This document shows positions 34,825 through 48,446 of a DNA stretch of 64,000 nt, piece after piece. A program made the position numbers and the translations under genes. The notes below the pieces were generated by a model. That model searched no databases, was not told the origin of the DNA, and saw only the letters and a list, made by a program, of their open reading frames with translations. The first letter of the stretch is position 1. Each line of letters opens with the position of its first letter. The stretch is from Dickeya poaceiphila (GTDB taxonomy: Bacteria; Pseudomonadota; Gammaproteobacteria; Enterobacterales; Enterobacteriaceae): NCBI RefSeq assembly GCF_007858975.2, contig NZ_CP042220.2, positions 248,001 to 312,000 on the forward strand, in the 5' to 3' direction.

Positions 34825-34969
34825 TCAATCAGACAATCTGTGTGGGCACTCGCAGGACACTTCACTAAAATATTTAGTGAAAGTCTTGAAGAGTGACAAC
34901 AGTTAATTCATTACGAAGTAACAGTAAATTCTTTGAGCACGGTTTTCTTCGGAAAACACATCAAACTTT

Positions 34970-36511
<1,542 letters not shown>

Positions 36512-36597
36512 CCGAGTAGAAGTGCCTGCGTGGTGTCCACACAGATTGTCTGATGATAAGAAAGAGTCAACAGCGTCTTGCGAAGCTGACAAGTGAT

Positions 36598-36673
36598 GTC
36601 CCCTTCGTCTAGAGGCCCAGGACACCGCCCTTTCACGGCGGTAACAGGGGTTCGAATCCCCTAGGGGACGCCA
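36598..36673 (+). tRNA. gltU: tRNA-Glu (anticodon TTC) in the 16S-23S spacer
   Basis: A 76-base tRNA with encoded CCA, acceptor arms GTCCCCT and AGGGGAC, and anticodon loop CTTTCAC. E. coli rrnB, C, E and G carry tRNA-Glu at this position. The numbering of the gene symbol is by analogy with rrnC and is arbitrary. Confidence 0.96.
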
Positions 36674-36749
36674 GAATGACGGACAGTGGGTGAAAGGCAC
36701 GGTCAACGCTAACCTAAAACTGATTAGCAATAGTCAGGTTTATGTTATC

Positions 36750-36762
36750 TGCTCTTTAACAA
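36750..36762 (+). promoter_or_regulatory. boxA antitermination site in the 16S-23S spacer
   Basis: TGCTCTTTAACAA repeats the leader boxA exactly, 105 bases before the 23S start, as in other enterobacteria. Confidence 0.9.
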
Positions 36763-36866
36763 TCCGGAACAAGCTGAAAAATTGAAACGACGGCATGTGA
36801 GTAAGAATTCATGTGTTGTTCGAGTCTCTCAACATACTCATATCCCGAGACACTTTCGGGTTGTGA

Positions 36867-39860
<2,994 letters not shown>

Positions 39861-39995
39861 ACAACACCGAAGGTGTTTTGGAGAGAGACGGAAAGTCGAG
39901 TCAGCTTGTTCGAGGATTGGATGGCGTGGTGTGCGGCAAACAGAGAGCACACGGCGACATGAAGGATGATGACGTTGAAAGACGTTGAAAGAATT

Positions 39996-40115
39996 TGCCT
40001 GGCGGCGAGAGCGCGGTGGTCCCACCTGACCCCATGCCGAACTCAGAAGTGAAACGCCGTAGCGCCGATGGTAGTGTGGGGTCTCCCCATGCGAGAGTAG
40101 GGAACTGCCAGGCAT
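39996..40115 (+). rRNA. rrf: 5S ribosomal RNA
   Basis: A 120-base gene from TGCCTGGCGG to ACTGCCAGGCAT, near identical to E. coli 5S. A small tandem repeat GACGTTGAAA (two copies at 39971-39990) lies in the 23S-5S spacer. Confidence 0.98.
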
Positions 40116-40178
40116 CAAATTGTGGTGTAAGAAGCACCGGTTATCGAAATGACCTCTTCGATAACATACAGAATCGGT

Positions 40179-40255
40179 GGTGCGGTAGTTCAGTCGGTTA
40201 GAATACCGGCCTGTCACGCCGGGGGTCGCGGGTTCGAGTCCCGTCCGCACCGCCA
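40179..40255 (+). tRNA. aspT: tRNA-Asp (anticodon GTC)
   Basis: A 77-base tRNA with encoded CCA and anticodon loop CTGTCAC. The acceptor arm is GGTGCGG/CCGCACC, with compensating changes from the E. coli GGAGCGG/CCGTTCC. It lies distal to 5S as in E. coli rrnC. Confidence 0.97.
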
Positions 40256-40263
40256 CCCTATTT

Positions 40264-40339
40264 AGGGGCGTAGTTCAATTGGTAGAGCACCGGTCTCCAA
40301 AACCGGGTGTTGGGAGTTCGAGCCTCTCCGCCCCTGCCA
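40264..40339 (+). tRNA. trpT: tRNA-Trp (anticodon CCA)
   Basis: A 76-base tRNA with encoded CCA, acceptor arms AGGGGCG and CGCCCCT, and anticodon loop CTCCAAA. Last gene of the rRNA operon, as in E. coli rrnC. Confidence 0.97.
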
Positions 40340-40343
40340 AACT

Positions 40344-40378
40344 AAAAAACCTTCGCGTTGACGTGAAGGTTTTTTTTT
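40344..40378 (+). terminator. Terminator of the rRNA operon
   Basis: AAAAAACCTTCGCG pairs with CGTGAAGGTTTTTT (one G-T pair), followed by further Ts, five bases after the tRNA-Trp CCA. Confidence 0.93.
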
Positions 40379-40665
40379 GCGTCTATTAGTTTTCATTTCA
40401 TACTCTCTGCTTTTGGCAGACATATCTACGATGATTTTCGAGTTATTTGCGACGAAAAAGTGCTTCTGGCTTACCTCTAAAAGGGCAGTATAGGATCGTT
40501 GCGGTTCTTAATAACTGGTAATGCCTTGATAGGGTTTGAAGAGTGCAAAAGCTCTTCGCCGACAGTTATATCTGCTGGGAGTGATGATTAGTGAATGAGA
40601 TCTGTCGATCTTCCGAAAGCCCATTGGACTTTCAGGCAGATCGCATATTTACATTGTATAACGGT
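40379..40665. other. Intergenic stretch between the rRNA operon and hdfR
   Basis: About 290 bases between convergent units, with no ORF of note. A weak stem around GAAAGCCCATTGGACTTTC (40615-40633) is the only structure I see and could help end the hdfR transcript. Confidence 0.4.
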
Positions 40666-41493
40666 TTAAGAAACGATGTTCAGTGGGGTTTTCAGTAACT
40701 GTTTTATCAATTCCTGTTGATCGCTGTTTTCTAGCCAGACAGCATAACAGGGGCGAACCACAATATTGACCTCCGGAATTAACAGCAATTCGGGATAGTG
40801 CTGTGACCACTCACTGGGTAGAAATGCACAACCGCCAATGGTTGACATCAACTGACGTGTCAGATGAGCAGAGGATGTGGTAAGTGAAGGTACTTGATCG
40901 CCGGGTAACCAAGGTCCCTCATGTTGATGGAAATCAGCCCCCCATTCCAGTCTGATATACGGTCGTTCTTCCGCGAGAATGCTGTTGGCGGCGGTGAATA
41001 AAGATAGGGAAAAATTGCCTAATAACTGACAGGAAAGTTCATCCATCTTCGGAGATTCAGTAGTAATCAGTAAATCCAACTGACGCTCATGGAGCTGCTT
41101 AATCAGTGTTTGTCGTAATGCGATTCTTGCTTCCAACTGTAGCAGCGGACGTTGCTGGTAGAGTTCATTCAACCAGGGTGTTAGGAATGCTTCCCAAAGC
41201 GAAGCCGTGGCACCAATCGAAAGCTGACTATGCTGCTGAGAACGTGCGACCTCTTTTTTAGCAATTTGCCAGGTACCGATGAGGCTTTCTGCATAAGGCA
41301 GCAGACGCTCGCCAGCAGGTGTCAGACGAATATTATTACGGTGTCTGGTGAATAAATTGGCACCTAGCTGATTTTCCAGTTGCCTGATACGAAAACTCAC
41401 TGCTGATTGTGTCAGATACAATGATTCGGCTGCCCGACCGAAGTGTCTTGTCCGGCTGACTTCCAGAAAGGTTTTTAGTAAGTCGGTATCCAT
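40666..41493 (-). CDS. hdfR: LysR-type transcriptional regulator HdfR
   Basis: HdfR is a LysR-family regulator; in E. coli it represses flhDC, the flagellar master operon. The 275-residue protein shares with E. coli HdfR the near-identical N-terminal winged helix ([20 protein letters not shown] and [20 protein letters not shown]). The effector domain is more diverged but keeps [19 protein letters not shown]. The start has AGGAA five bases before it. The divergent neighbour is maoP, as in E. coli. Confidence 0.92.
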   Translation of the reverse strand: MDTDLLKTFLEVSRTRHFGRAAESLYLTQSAVSFRIRQLENQLGANLFTRHRNNIRLTPAGERLLPYAESLIGTWQIAKKEVARSQQHSQLSIGATASLWEAFLTPWLNELYQQRPLLQLEARIALRQTLIKQLHERQLDLLITTESPKMDELSCQLLGNFSLSLFTAANSILAEERPYIRLEWGADFHQHEGPWLPGDQVPSLTTSSAHLTRQLMSTIGGCAFLPSEWSQHYPELLLIPEVNIVVRPCYAVWLENSDQQELIKQLLKTPLNIVS

Positions 41494-41612
41494 ATTTCCT
41501 CCAAAATTTTTTTATCGTCATGATTTAAATGTTTTGTTTTACAGGAAGTCAAGCCTATCTAATACTCCGCGCCATAAACGGCACGACCATATGAGAATTA
41601 GGAGCGTGTAAA

Positions 41613-41951
41613 ATGGCGGAAAGCTTCTCAACAACCAGTCGTTTTTTTGATAACAAATTCTATCCACGTGGTTTTTCCCGGCATGGTGACTTTACGATTA
41701 AAGAAGCTCAACTGCTGGAGCGTTATGGACAGGCATTTAACGAACTTGATTCGGGCAAGCGTCATCCTGTAACAGAGGAAGAGACTCAGTTTGTCGCTGT
41801 ATGCCGTGGTGAGCGTGCGGCACAGACCGAATTGGAAAGAATCTGGGCGAAATATACCAGCCGTATTCGCCGTCCTAAACGCTTCCATACGCTGTCTGGC
41901 GGTAAGCCGCAAATGGATACGGTGGAAGAGTACACTGAAAGCGATGATTAA
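41613..41951 (+). CDS. maoP: Macrodomain Ori organization protein MaoP
   Basis: A 112-residue protein matching E. coli MaoP (formerly YifE), which with a nearby site maoS organises the Ori macrodomain. It is small, soluble and rich in charged residues ([35 protein letters not shown]). The ATG follows TTAGGAGCGTG. I looked for a maoS-like palindrome in the hdfR-maoP gap but could not identify one with certainty. Confidence 0.93.
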   Translation: MAESFSTTSRFFDNKFYPRGFSRHGDFTIKEAQLLERYGQAFNELDSGKRHPVTEEETQFVAVCRGERAAQTELERIWAKYTSRIRRPKRFHTLSGGKPQMDTVEEYTESDD

Positions 41952-41955
41952 TCTG

Positions 41956-41977
41956 AATGGGGCTCTGGCCCCATTTT
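41956..41977. terminator. Terminator between maoP and comM
   Basis: AATGGGGC/GCCCCATT with a four-base loop and a following T-run, four bases after the maoP stop and 37 before the convergent comM stop. Confidence 0.85.
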
Positions 41978-42013
41978 CATATCTGGTATTGATTATCGAA
42001 GGCAAGCTCTGTT

Positions 42014-43540
42014 TCATGCCAGGCTTTTGTGCAGTTGAATCAACAGGCGGTCCATGCAGCGATAGCTGAGTGCTTCTGATAAATGAGCTCGGCGAATTTG
42101 ATCTTCTCCTCCCAGATCTGCAATGGTACGTGAGACTTTTAGTATTCGGTGCCAGGCTCTGACCGAAAGCCCCAATTTACTCATCACTTCTTCCAGATAC
42201 GCGGCATCTTCATTTTTTAGCCGGCAGTGACTGGCGATATCATCCGATTTCATTTGTGCGTTGATTCTGCCTGTACGAGCCAATTGTCGTTTTCTGGCCT
42301 CAAATACCCGCTCCCGTACGGTTGCGCTGTCTTCACCGATACGTGTTTGCTGTCGAAGGATACCAGGCGGTAGCAATGGTACTTCGATAGATAAATCAAA
42401 ACGATCCAGAAAGGGGCCTGAAAGCCGGTTGAGATAGCGCAGAATTTGTTGTGCCGGCATACGGTTATGGATGCCCTGATAATGCCCGGATGGGCTGGGA
42501 TTCATAGCCGCCACCAACTGAAACCGGGCAGGATAACAAACCTTGGCACGGGTACGTGAAATGATTATCTCACCAGACTCCAATGGTTCCCGCAGTGAAT
42601 CCAACACCCGTCGTTCAAATTCCGGTAGTTCATCCAGAAATAATACGCCATTATGCGCCAACGAGATCTCGCCCGGTTTGGGCAGCACACCTCCACCGAC
42701 CAGCGCAGTAATCGATGCGGTGTGATGAGGCGAGCGGAATGGTCGTTTACGCCATTGCGACAGACCGGGCTGAATATCAATCAGGCTATTGATGGCAGCG
42801 CTCTCCAGTGCTTCGTTGTCATTAAGCTCTGGTAGCAAACCGGGCAGGCGGCTGGCTAGCATGGTTTTGCCGGTTCCTGGTGGGCCAAGCAATAACAAGT
42901 TATGTCCACCTGCGGCTGCGATTTCCAGCGCACGTTTAGCTTGTTCCTGACCGATTATCTCTTTCAGGTCTGGTGTCGGCGTATGGGGTGATGTTTGGGG
43001 AATAATGTCATTACCGCGCAGTAAGGCTGTTTCACCTTGCAGAAAAGCACAGACTTGCAGCAGATGATTAGCCAGAAGGGTATCACCATGAGGAACCAGC
43101 GTAATCTCCATTTTGTTGTCTTCCGGCAGAATCAGTCCACGACCTGCTTTTTGCGCTTCCATTGCTGCGGGAATAGCACCATGAACACCTCTCAGGCTAC
43201 CTGATAGCCCAAGTTCTCCGAGGAACTCATACTGCGTAAGTTTCTCGCCAGCAATCTGTTCTGAGGCCGCCAGAATGGCCAGTGCGATAGGGAGATCATA
43301 CCGTCCGCCTTCTTTGGGGAGATCCGCCGGAGCTAGATTGACGGTAATCCGCTTGGCCGGAAAGGTAAAACCGCAGTTGATCAACGCACTGCGTACCCGA
43401 TCTCGTGCTTCCTTGACCGTGGTTTCTGGTAAGCCAACCAGCGTTAGTGCGGGTAAGCCGTTACTGATATGCACTTCAATCGAGACTTCTGGTGCCTGCA
43501 TACCGATGGTGGCTCGCGTATAGGTCACTGCCAGTGTCAT
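42014..43540 (-). CDS. comM: YifB/ComM-family AAA+ ATPase
   Basis: The 508-residue protein is a magnesium-chelatase-like AAA+ ATPase. In Vibrio and Haemophilus its homologue ComM is a branch-migration helicase that helps integrate transforming DNA. It begins with MTLAVTYTRATIGMQAPEVS (N-terminal ChlI-type domain), then Walker A GPPGTGKTMLASRLPG and Walker B-like GVLFLDELPEF, and ends with the C-terminal domain (SRTIADLGGEDQIRRAHLSE). Position next to maoP is the E. coli one (yifB). Whether this organism is naturally competent cannot be seen here. Confidence 0.93.
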   Translation of the reverse strand: MTLAVTYTRATIGMQAPEVSIEVHISNGLPALTLVGLPETTVKEARDRVRSALINCGFTFPAKRITVNLAPADLPKEGGRYDLPIALAILAASEQIAGEKLTQYEFLGELGLSGSLRGVHGAIPAAMEAQKAGRGLILPEDNKMEITLVPHGDTLLANHLLQVCAFLQGETALLRGNDIIPQTSPHTPTPDLKEIIGQEQAKRALEIAAAGGHNLLLLGPPGTGKTMLASRLPGLLPELNDNEALESAAINSLIDIQPGLSQWRKRPFRSPHHTASITALVGGGVLPKPGEISLAHNGVLFLDELPEFERRVLDSLREPLESGEIIISRTRAKVCYPARFQLVAAMNPSPSGHYQGIHNRMPAQQILRYLNRLSGPFLDRFDLSIEVPLLPPGILRQQTRIGEDSATVRERVFEARKRQLARTGRINAQMKSDDIASHCRLKNEDAAYLEEVMSKLGLSVRAWHRILKVSRTIADLGGEDQIRRAHLSEALSYRCMDRLLIQLHKSLA

Positions 43541-43906
43541 TGTTCGCTCCTCCCTGTGACCTGAACATCATGCCTATCCCGCTGCTTGATCACATCGTAG
43601 AGGTGGCCATTTTGCGAAACGTTGCCAGAAAACAATCTGTTCTTTCAGGCGAAATTCATGAAATTGTGTGCGTGCTTCCGAATGTTGTTAATAAAGAGTT
43701 ACAAGATGGACGTATTCGCAACAGATTCGTGCCGCTCACGGCATTGCTCGATAGCCGGGATAAGAGTATTTAACAAATATTTAAAATATCATCTGCGATT
43801 TTCACATCGCTTCATTTCGTTTCATTGACTGAGACTGCGGCATTGCCTGCCGTCCAGCCTGCTAATGGCATGTAAATGTCTCCACTATCAGGACAGGATA
43901 AAAATT
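43541..43906. other. Intergenic region between comM and the MFS gene
   Basis: About 365 bases between divergent genes. A 67-codon plus-strand frame at 43570-43773 (MPIPLLDHIVEVAILRNVAR and on) has an ATG but no ribosome binding site and no family I know, so I do not call it. The region presumably holds both promoters; I could not single out convincing ones. Confidence 0.4.
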
Positions 43907-45130
43907 ATGTTTGGTTGGACTTCTCTACAGCGTAATGCAGCTATTGCCAGCTTTTTAAGCTGGGCACTGGATGCATTTGATTTCTTCGTTCTGGTTTTTC
44001 TGCTTAGCGAACTTGCCCACGCGTTTTCCGTCAGTCTGGAACAGGTGACGTTGGCTATTCTGCTGACATTGGCTGTTCGTCCTATCGGGGCACTGTTGTT
44101 TGGGCGTCTGGCGGAGCGGTTTGGTCGCAAGCCGATTTTGATGTTGAACATCGTGATGTTCTCGTTGTTTGAACTGTTATCTGCTGCGGCACCGAATATT
44201 GCGGTATTTCTGCTGTTGAGGGTGGTTTATGGCGTGGCGATGGGGGGGATCTGGGGCGTTGCGTCTTCACTGGCGATGGAAACCATTCCAGACCGTTCAC
44301 GCGGATTGATGTCCGGCATTTTCCAGGCCGGATACCCGTTTGGTTATTTGCTGGCGGCAGTGGTCTATGGGGTGTTGTTTGATCAGGTAGGCTGGCGTGG
44401 CATGTTTATCATTGGTGCCGTTCCTATCCTGTTGTTGCCGTTTATTTATTTCTGTGTGGAAGAGTCGCCGGTATGGCGGGCAGCCAGGGTGCGCAAGGAA
44501 AGTACGGCGTTGTTGCCGGTGTTGAAGACACACTGGAAACTTTGCATTTATCTGGTGGTGTTAATGGCGTCGTTCAATTTCTTCAGCCACGGTACGCAGG
44601 ACTTGTATCCGGCATTTTTAAAAATTCAGCATGGTTTTGACGCGAAAACCGTCAGCATGATCGCTATCAGCTACAATATTGCTTCGATTATCGGTGGTAT
44701 TTTTTTTGGAACCTTGTCGGAACGTATTGGCCGGAAGAACGCCATCATTGCGGCTGCGTTATTGGCATTACCAGTTATTCCGCTGTGGGCGTTTTCACAA
44801 GGTCCCTGGACGTTGGGGCTGGGCGCGTTTTTAATTCAGTTCATGGTGCAAGGTGCCTGGGGGGTCATTCCGACCTTCCTGAATGAATTGGTACCGAGTA
44901 ATACGCGTGCGGTGCTCCCCGGTTTTGTCTATCAACTTGGCAACCTTATTGCGTCGGTCAACGCTACGTTACAGGCGAGCATTGCTGAAGCGCACAACCA
45001 TAACTATGCGCTGGCGATGGCGATTGTGGCAGGAGTAGTGGCGATTGTGATTGCGGTGCTGGCGGCATTTTCTGATAGTCGTTGGGCGGCAAAAAAACAT
45101 GATGCGGGTGTTTCACAGGTTAGTGCATGA
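43907..45130 (+). CDS. MFS transporter, sialate/lactate:H+ symporter-like
   Basis: A 407-residue inner-membrane permease of the major facilitator superfamily with about twelve hydrophobic segments. The MFS signature between segments 2 and 3 is FGRLAERFGRKPILML, repeated in the second half as FFGTLSERIGRKNAIIA. The opening SFLSWALDAFDFFVLVF and ESPVWRAARV after segment 6 fit the SHS group (sialic acid or monocarboxylate:proton symporters); the substrate is not determined by sequence. ATG 43907 has CAGGAT upstream. In E. coli no gene lies between yifB and ilvL, so this is an insertion or an ancestral gene lost there. Confidence 0.85.
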   Translation: MFGWTSLQRNAAIASFLSWALDAFDFFVLVFLLSELAHAFSVSLEQVTLAILLTLAVRPIGALLFGRLAERFGRKPILMLNIVMFSLFELLSAAAPNIAVFLLLRVVYGVAMGGIWGVASSLAMETIPDRSRGLMSGIFQAGYPFGYLLAAVVYGVLFDQVGWRGMFIIGAVPILLLPFIYFCVEESPVWRAARVRKESTALLPVLKTHWKLCIYLVVLMASFNFFSHGTQDLYPAFLKIQHGFDAKTVSMIAISYNIASIIGGIFFGTLSERIGRKNAIIAAALLALPVIPLWAFSQGPWTLGLGAFLIQFMVQGAWGVIPTFLNELVPSNTRAVLPGFVYQLGNLIASVNATLQASIAEAHNHNYALAMAIVAGVVAIVIAVLAAFSDSRWAAKKHDAGVSQVSA

Positions 45131-45186
45131 ATAATAAGTTATTTTGTAAGGCTGATTGGTTTGCTGGCCACATGACGATGGAAAAA

Positions 45187-45221
45187 AGAGTTGTCACAGT
45201 GCGGATTACTGTGATAACTCT
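45187..45221. promoter_or_regulatory. Inverted repeat overlapping the ilvL promoter
   Basis: AGAGTTGTCACAGT (45187-45200) and ACTGTGATAACTCT (45208-45221) pair at 13 of 14 positions around a seven-base loop. Inside it TTGTCA (45191-45196), a 17-base spacer and ATAACT (45214-45219) form the likely ilvGMEDA promoter, placing the start about 35 bases before ilvL. Read on the minus strand the stem is followed by TTTTTT, so it is also a textbook antisense terminator. Confidence 0.7.
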
Positions 45222-45261
45222 GTAGGTATTCGTTCGACAGTAGATTAATGAACAACCTGAA

Positions 45262-45360
45262 ATGAAAGCCTTAACTCTGGTGATTAGCCTAGTCGTGATT
45301 AGCGTGGTGGTGATTATTATTCCACCGTGCGGGGCTGCACTTCGACGAAGAAAGGCTTGA
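45262..45360 (+). CDS. ilvL: ilvGMEDA operon leader peptide
   Basis: A 32-residue leader peptide (MKALTLVISLVVISVVVIII, then PPCGAALRRRKA) with five isoleucine, six valine and four leucine codons. Ribosome stalling on the clustered codons when the branched-chain aminoacyl-tRNAs are scarce prevents formation of the downstream terminator, so the operon is under multivalent attenuation. Length and sequence match E. coli IlvL. Confidence 0.95.
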   Translation: MKALTLVISLVVISVVVIIIPPCGAALRRRKA

Positions 45361-45380
45361 AAATCAAGGCCGGATTCAAG

Positions 45381-45416
45381 AAAACCCCCGCACCGAAAGG
45401 TCGGGGGTTTTCTTTT
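45381..45416 (+). terminator. ilv operon attenuator
   Basis: AAAACCCCCG/CGGGGGTTTT around an 11-base loop followed by CTTTT, between ilvL and ilvG. It is the transcription attenuator controlled by translation of ilvL. Confidence 0.94.
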
Positions 45417-45501
45417 ATGGCCCGGTAACCGCAACAAGGGAGCAGAACATGTTGAGTAGCATAAGATGCTGTTTTCCTCAGATTGAGTTGGGGAAATAAC
45501 T

Positions 45502-47148
45502 ATGAATGGTGCGCAGTGGGTGGTGCAAGCGTTGCGGGCTCAGGGAGTGGAAACGGTATTCGGTTATCCCGGTGGCGCTATTATGCCGGTCTATGATGCG
45601 TTATATGATGGCGGCGTGGAACACCTGCTCTGTCGCCATGAACAAGGGGCAGCGATGGCCGCCATCGGTTATGCCCGCTCTACCGGTAACGTCGGGGTGT
45701 GTATTGCGACCTCCGGCCCTGGTGCCACCAATCTAATTACCGGGCTGGCAGATGCCTTGTTGGATTCGGTGCCTATTGTGGCGATTACCGGCCAGGTCGG
45801 TTCAGCGTTGATCGGGACTGATGCTTTTCAGGAGATCGATGTGCTTGGCTTGTCGCTGGCCTGCACTAAGCACAGTTTTTTGGTGGACTCTATCGAGTCA
45901 TTACCGGAAATCATGGCCGAAGCCTTTGCTGTGGCGCGTAGCGGTCGCCCTGGTCCGGTGCTGATTGATATTCCCAAGGATATCCAGTTGGCGGAAGGGG
46001 ATTTTTCTCCCTGTTTTATGCCGGTGGATGACGTTATGCCATTTTCGCCCCAACAAGTCACAGAGGCGCGGGCGATGCTGGCGCAGGCGAAAAGACCGGT
46101 ACTGTATGTCGGCGGCGGCGTGGGCATGGCGCAGGCGGTTCCGGCGCTGCGCACCTTTATCGAGACGACTCACATCCCTGCGGTAGTGACTCTCAAAGGG
46201 TTGGGCACGGTGGAGAAAGACAACCCTTACTATCTTGGCATGATCGGTATGCACGGTACCCGTGCTGCGAACCTGCTGGTGCAGGAGTGCGATTTATTAG
46301 TTGCCGTTGGCGCGCGCTTTGATGATCGCGTAACGGGCAAGTTGAGTGCGTTTGCGCCACACGCCAGTGTGATCCACATGGATATCGACCCGGCTGAACT
46401 GAACAAACTGCGGCAGGCGCATGTGGCGTTGTGCGGTGATCTGAATCAATTGTTGCCGGCATTGCAGCAACCGTTGAATATTGACGACTGGCGTCGGCAA
46501 GCTGCGATGATGAAAGCGGAATATGAATGGCGCTATGATCATCCCGGTGAGGCTATTTATGCGCCGGCACTGCTGCGTACACTGGCGGATCGTATGCCTG
46601 CTGAAACAGTGGTCACCACTGATGTCGGTCAGCATCAGATGTGGGCCGCTCAGCATATGCACTTCACCCGCCCGGAAAATTTCATTACCTCAAGCGGTCT
46701 GGGCACCATGGGGTTTGGCGTGCCGGCAGCGGTCGGCGCGCAGGTAGCGCGTCCTGACAATACCGTAATTTGTATTTCGGGTGACGGCTCGTTCATGATG
46801 AATGTGCAGGAGCTTGGCACCATCAAGCGAAAACGCCTGCCGCTGAAGATAGTCTTGCTGGATAATCAGCGATTGGGGATGGTTCGACAATGGCAACAAC
46901 TGTTTTTTGACGAACGTTATAGTGAAACCAACCTCTCTGATAACCCTGATTTCCTGATACTGGCCAGTGCGTTCGGCATTCCCGGCCAGCATATCACCCG
47001 TAAAGACCAGATTGACTCTGCCCTGGATGCATTGCTGAACAGCGAAGGCCCTTATCTGCTGCATGTTTCCATCGATGAGAATGAGAATGTCTGGCCGCTG
47101 GTGCCGCCGGGTGCCGGTAATGAAACGATGCTGGATAAAACAGAATAA
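45502..47148 (+). CDS. ilvG: Acetolactate synthase II, large subunit (intact)
   Basis: IlvG with IlvM condenses two pyruvates, or pyruvate with 2-oxobutyrate, in branched-chain amino acid synthesis; the isozyme is insensitive to valine. The 548-residue frame is uninterrupted, unlike E. coli K-12, where a frameshift inactivates ilvG. The catalytic glutamate lies in [16 protein letters not shown]; the thiamine diphosphate motif runs from GDGSFMMN to [13 protein letters not shown]. Confidence 0.97.
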   Translation: MNGAQWVVQALRAQGVETVFGYPGGAIMPVYDALYDGGVEHLLCRHEQGAAMAAIGYARSTGNVGVCIATSGPGATNLITGLADALLDSVPIVAITGQVGSALIGTDAFQEIDVLGLSLACTKHSFLVDSIESLPEIMAEAFAVARSGRPGPVLIDIPKDIQLAEGDFSPCFMPVDDVMPFSPQQVTEARAMLAQAKRPVLYVGGGVGMAQAVPALRTFIETTHIPAVVTLKGLGTVEKDNPYYLGMIGMHGTRAANLLVQECDLLVAVGARFDDRVTGKLSAFAPHASVIHMDIDPAELNKLRQAHVALCGDLNQLLPALQQPLNIDDWRRQAAMMKAEYEWRYDHPGEAIYAPALLRTLADRMPAETVVTTDVGQHQMWAAQHMHFTRPENFITSSGLGTMGFGVPAAVGAQVARPDNTVICISGDGSFMMNVQELGTIKRKRLPLKIVLLDNQRLGMVRQWQQLFFDERYSETNLSDNPDFLILASAFGIPGQHITRKDQIDSALDALLNSEGPYLLHVSIDENENVWPLVPPGAGNETMLDKTE

Positions 47149-47165
47149 TGGCAGGAGACTTTCCC

Positions 47166-47423
47166 ATGACGCATCATCAGCTTTCCATTCAGGCACGCTA
47201 TCGACCGGAAGTTCTGGAGCGCGTATTGCGCGTCACCCGTCACCGCGGTTTTCAGGTTTGTGCCATGAATATGACGCAGGAATTAAACGGTGATCAGGTA
47301 CAGATTGATATGACCGTTGCCAGCCACCGATCCGTAGATTTATTGTCAACCCAATTAAGCAAACTGCTGGACATTGCCTGTGTGGAGATCCAGCCGCTGA
47401 CATCACAACAAATACGTGCCTGA
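47166..47423 (+). CDS. ilvM: Acetolactate synthase II, small subunit
   Basis: IlvM is the regulatory subunit that activates IlvG and consists of an ACT domain. The ATG at 47166 (MTHHQLSIQARYRPEVLERV) gives 85 residues and is preceded by AGGAGA; the ATG at 47148, overlapping the ilvG stop, is less likely. VLRVTRHRGFQVCAMNM is conserved. E. coli IlvM has 87 residues. Confidence 0.94.
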   Translation: MTHHQLSIQARYRPEVLERVLRVTRHRGFQVCAMNMTQELNGDQVQIDMTVASHRSVDLLSTQLSKLLDIACVEIQPLTSQQIRA

Positions 47424-47447
47424 AGGTATTGATAAGGAAAGTTAACA

Positions 47448-48374
47448 ATGACAAAAAAAGCAGACTATATCTGGTTTAACGGCGAAATGGTTCCCTGGGC
47501 GGACGCCAACGTTCATGTTATGTCCCATGCGCTACACTACGGTACGTCAGTGTTTGAAGGGGTGCGTTGCTATAACTCCCACAAAGGGCCGGTAGTGTTC
47601 CGCCATCGTGAACATATGCAGCGCCTGCATGATTCGGCCAAGATTTATCGGATGCCGCTGTCCTATTCTGTGGATGAGTTAATGGAAGCGTGCCGTGAAA
47701 CGCTGCGTCGCAACAAACTAACCAGCGCCTATATCCGTCCGCTGGTATTTGTTGGCGATGTGGGCATGGGGGTTAACCCACCGGCTGGCTACAAGACTGA
47801 TGTGATTATCGCGGCGTTCCCGTGGGGGGCATATCTGGGCGAAGACGCGTTGGATCAGGGAATTGACGCTATGGTGTCGTCCTGGAATCGCGCGGCGGCC
47901 AATACTATTCCGACTGCGGCCAAAGCGGGCGGTAATTATCTCTCCTCCTTGTTGGTGGGCAGCGAAGCGCGTCGTCATGGCTATCAGGAAGGGATCGCGC
48001 TGGATGTGAATGGTTATGTCTCTGAAGGTGCGGGTGAAAACCTGTTTGAAGTAAAAGATGGCGTGATTTTCACTCCGCCATTTACTTCCGCTGCGCTGCC
48101 GGGCATTACCCGTGACGCCATTATCAAGCTGGCGAAGGACAAAGGGTTTGAAGTCCGCGAGCAGGTATTGTCGCGTGAATCGCTGTATCTGGCGGATGAA
48201 GTGTTTATGTCCGGTACGGCAGCGGAAATCACGCCAGTTCGCAGCGTGGATGGCATTCAGGTCGGCATCGGCAAGTGTGGTCCGGTCACCAAACAGTTAC
48301 AGCAGGCGTTCTTTGGCCTGTTCACCGGTGAGACGCAAGACAAGTGGAGTTGGCTGGACCCGGTAAACCCGTAA
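47448..48374 (+). CDS. ilvE: Branched-chain amino acid aminotransferase
   Basis: IlvE, a fold-type IV PLP enzyme, makes the last step to valine, leucine and isoleucine. The 308 residues match E. coli. The PLP lysine lies in AAKAGGNYLSSLL (about residue 159), and HALHYGTSVFEGVRCY is the substrate pocket. It follows ilvM by 24 bases with a TAAGGA ribosome binding site. Confidence 0.97.
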   Translation: MTKKADYIWFNGEMVPWADANVHVMSHALHYGTSVFEGVRCYNSHKGPVVFRHREHMQRLHDSAKIYRMPLSYSVDELMEACRETLRRNKLTSAYIRPLVFVGDVGMGVNPPAGYKTDVIIAAFPWGAYLGEDALDQGIDAMVSSWNRAAANTIPTAAKAGGNYLSSLLVGSEARRHGYQEGIALDVNGYVSEGAGENLFEVKDGVIFTPPFTSAALPGITRDAIIKLAKDKGFEVREQVLSRESLYLADEVFMSGTAAEITPVRSVDGIQVGIGKCGPVTKQLQQAFFGLFTGETQDKWSWLDPVNP

Positions 48375-48446
48375 TCAAGCAAAGACAAACTTTTTTCCGG
48401 TAGCGATACGCCGCCGGCTACCTGTTTAAACTGGAGTAATCAGAGT

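Noticed and set aside
43570..43773. 67-codon frame between comM and the MFS gene
   Set aside because: No ribosome binding site and no known family, though composition is not absurd.
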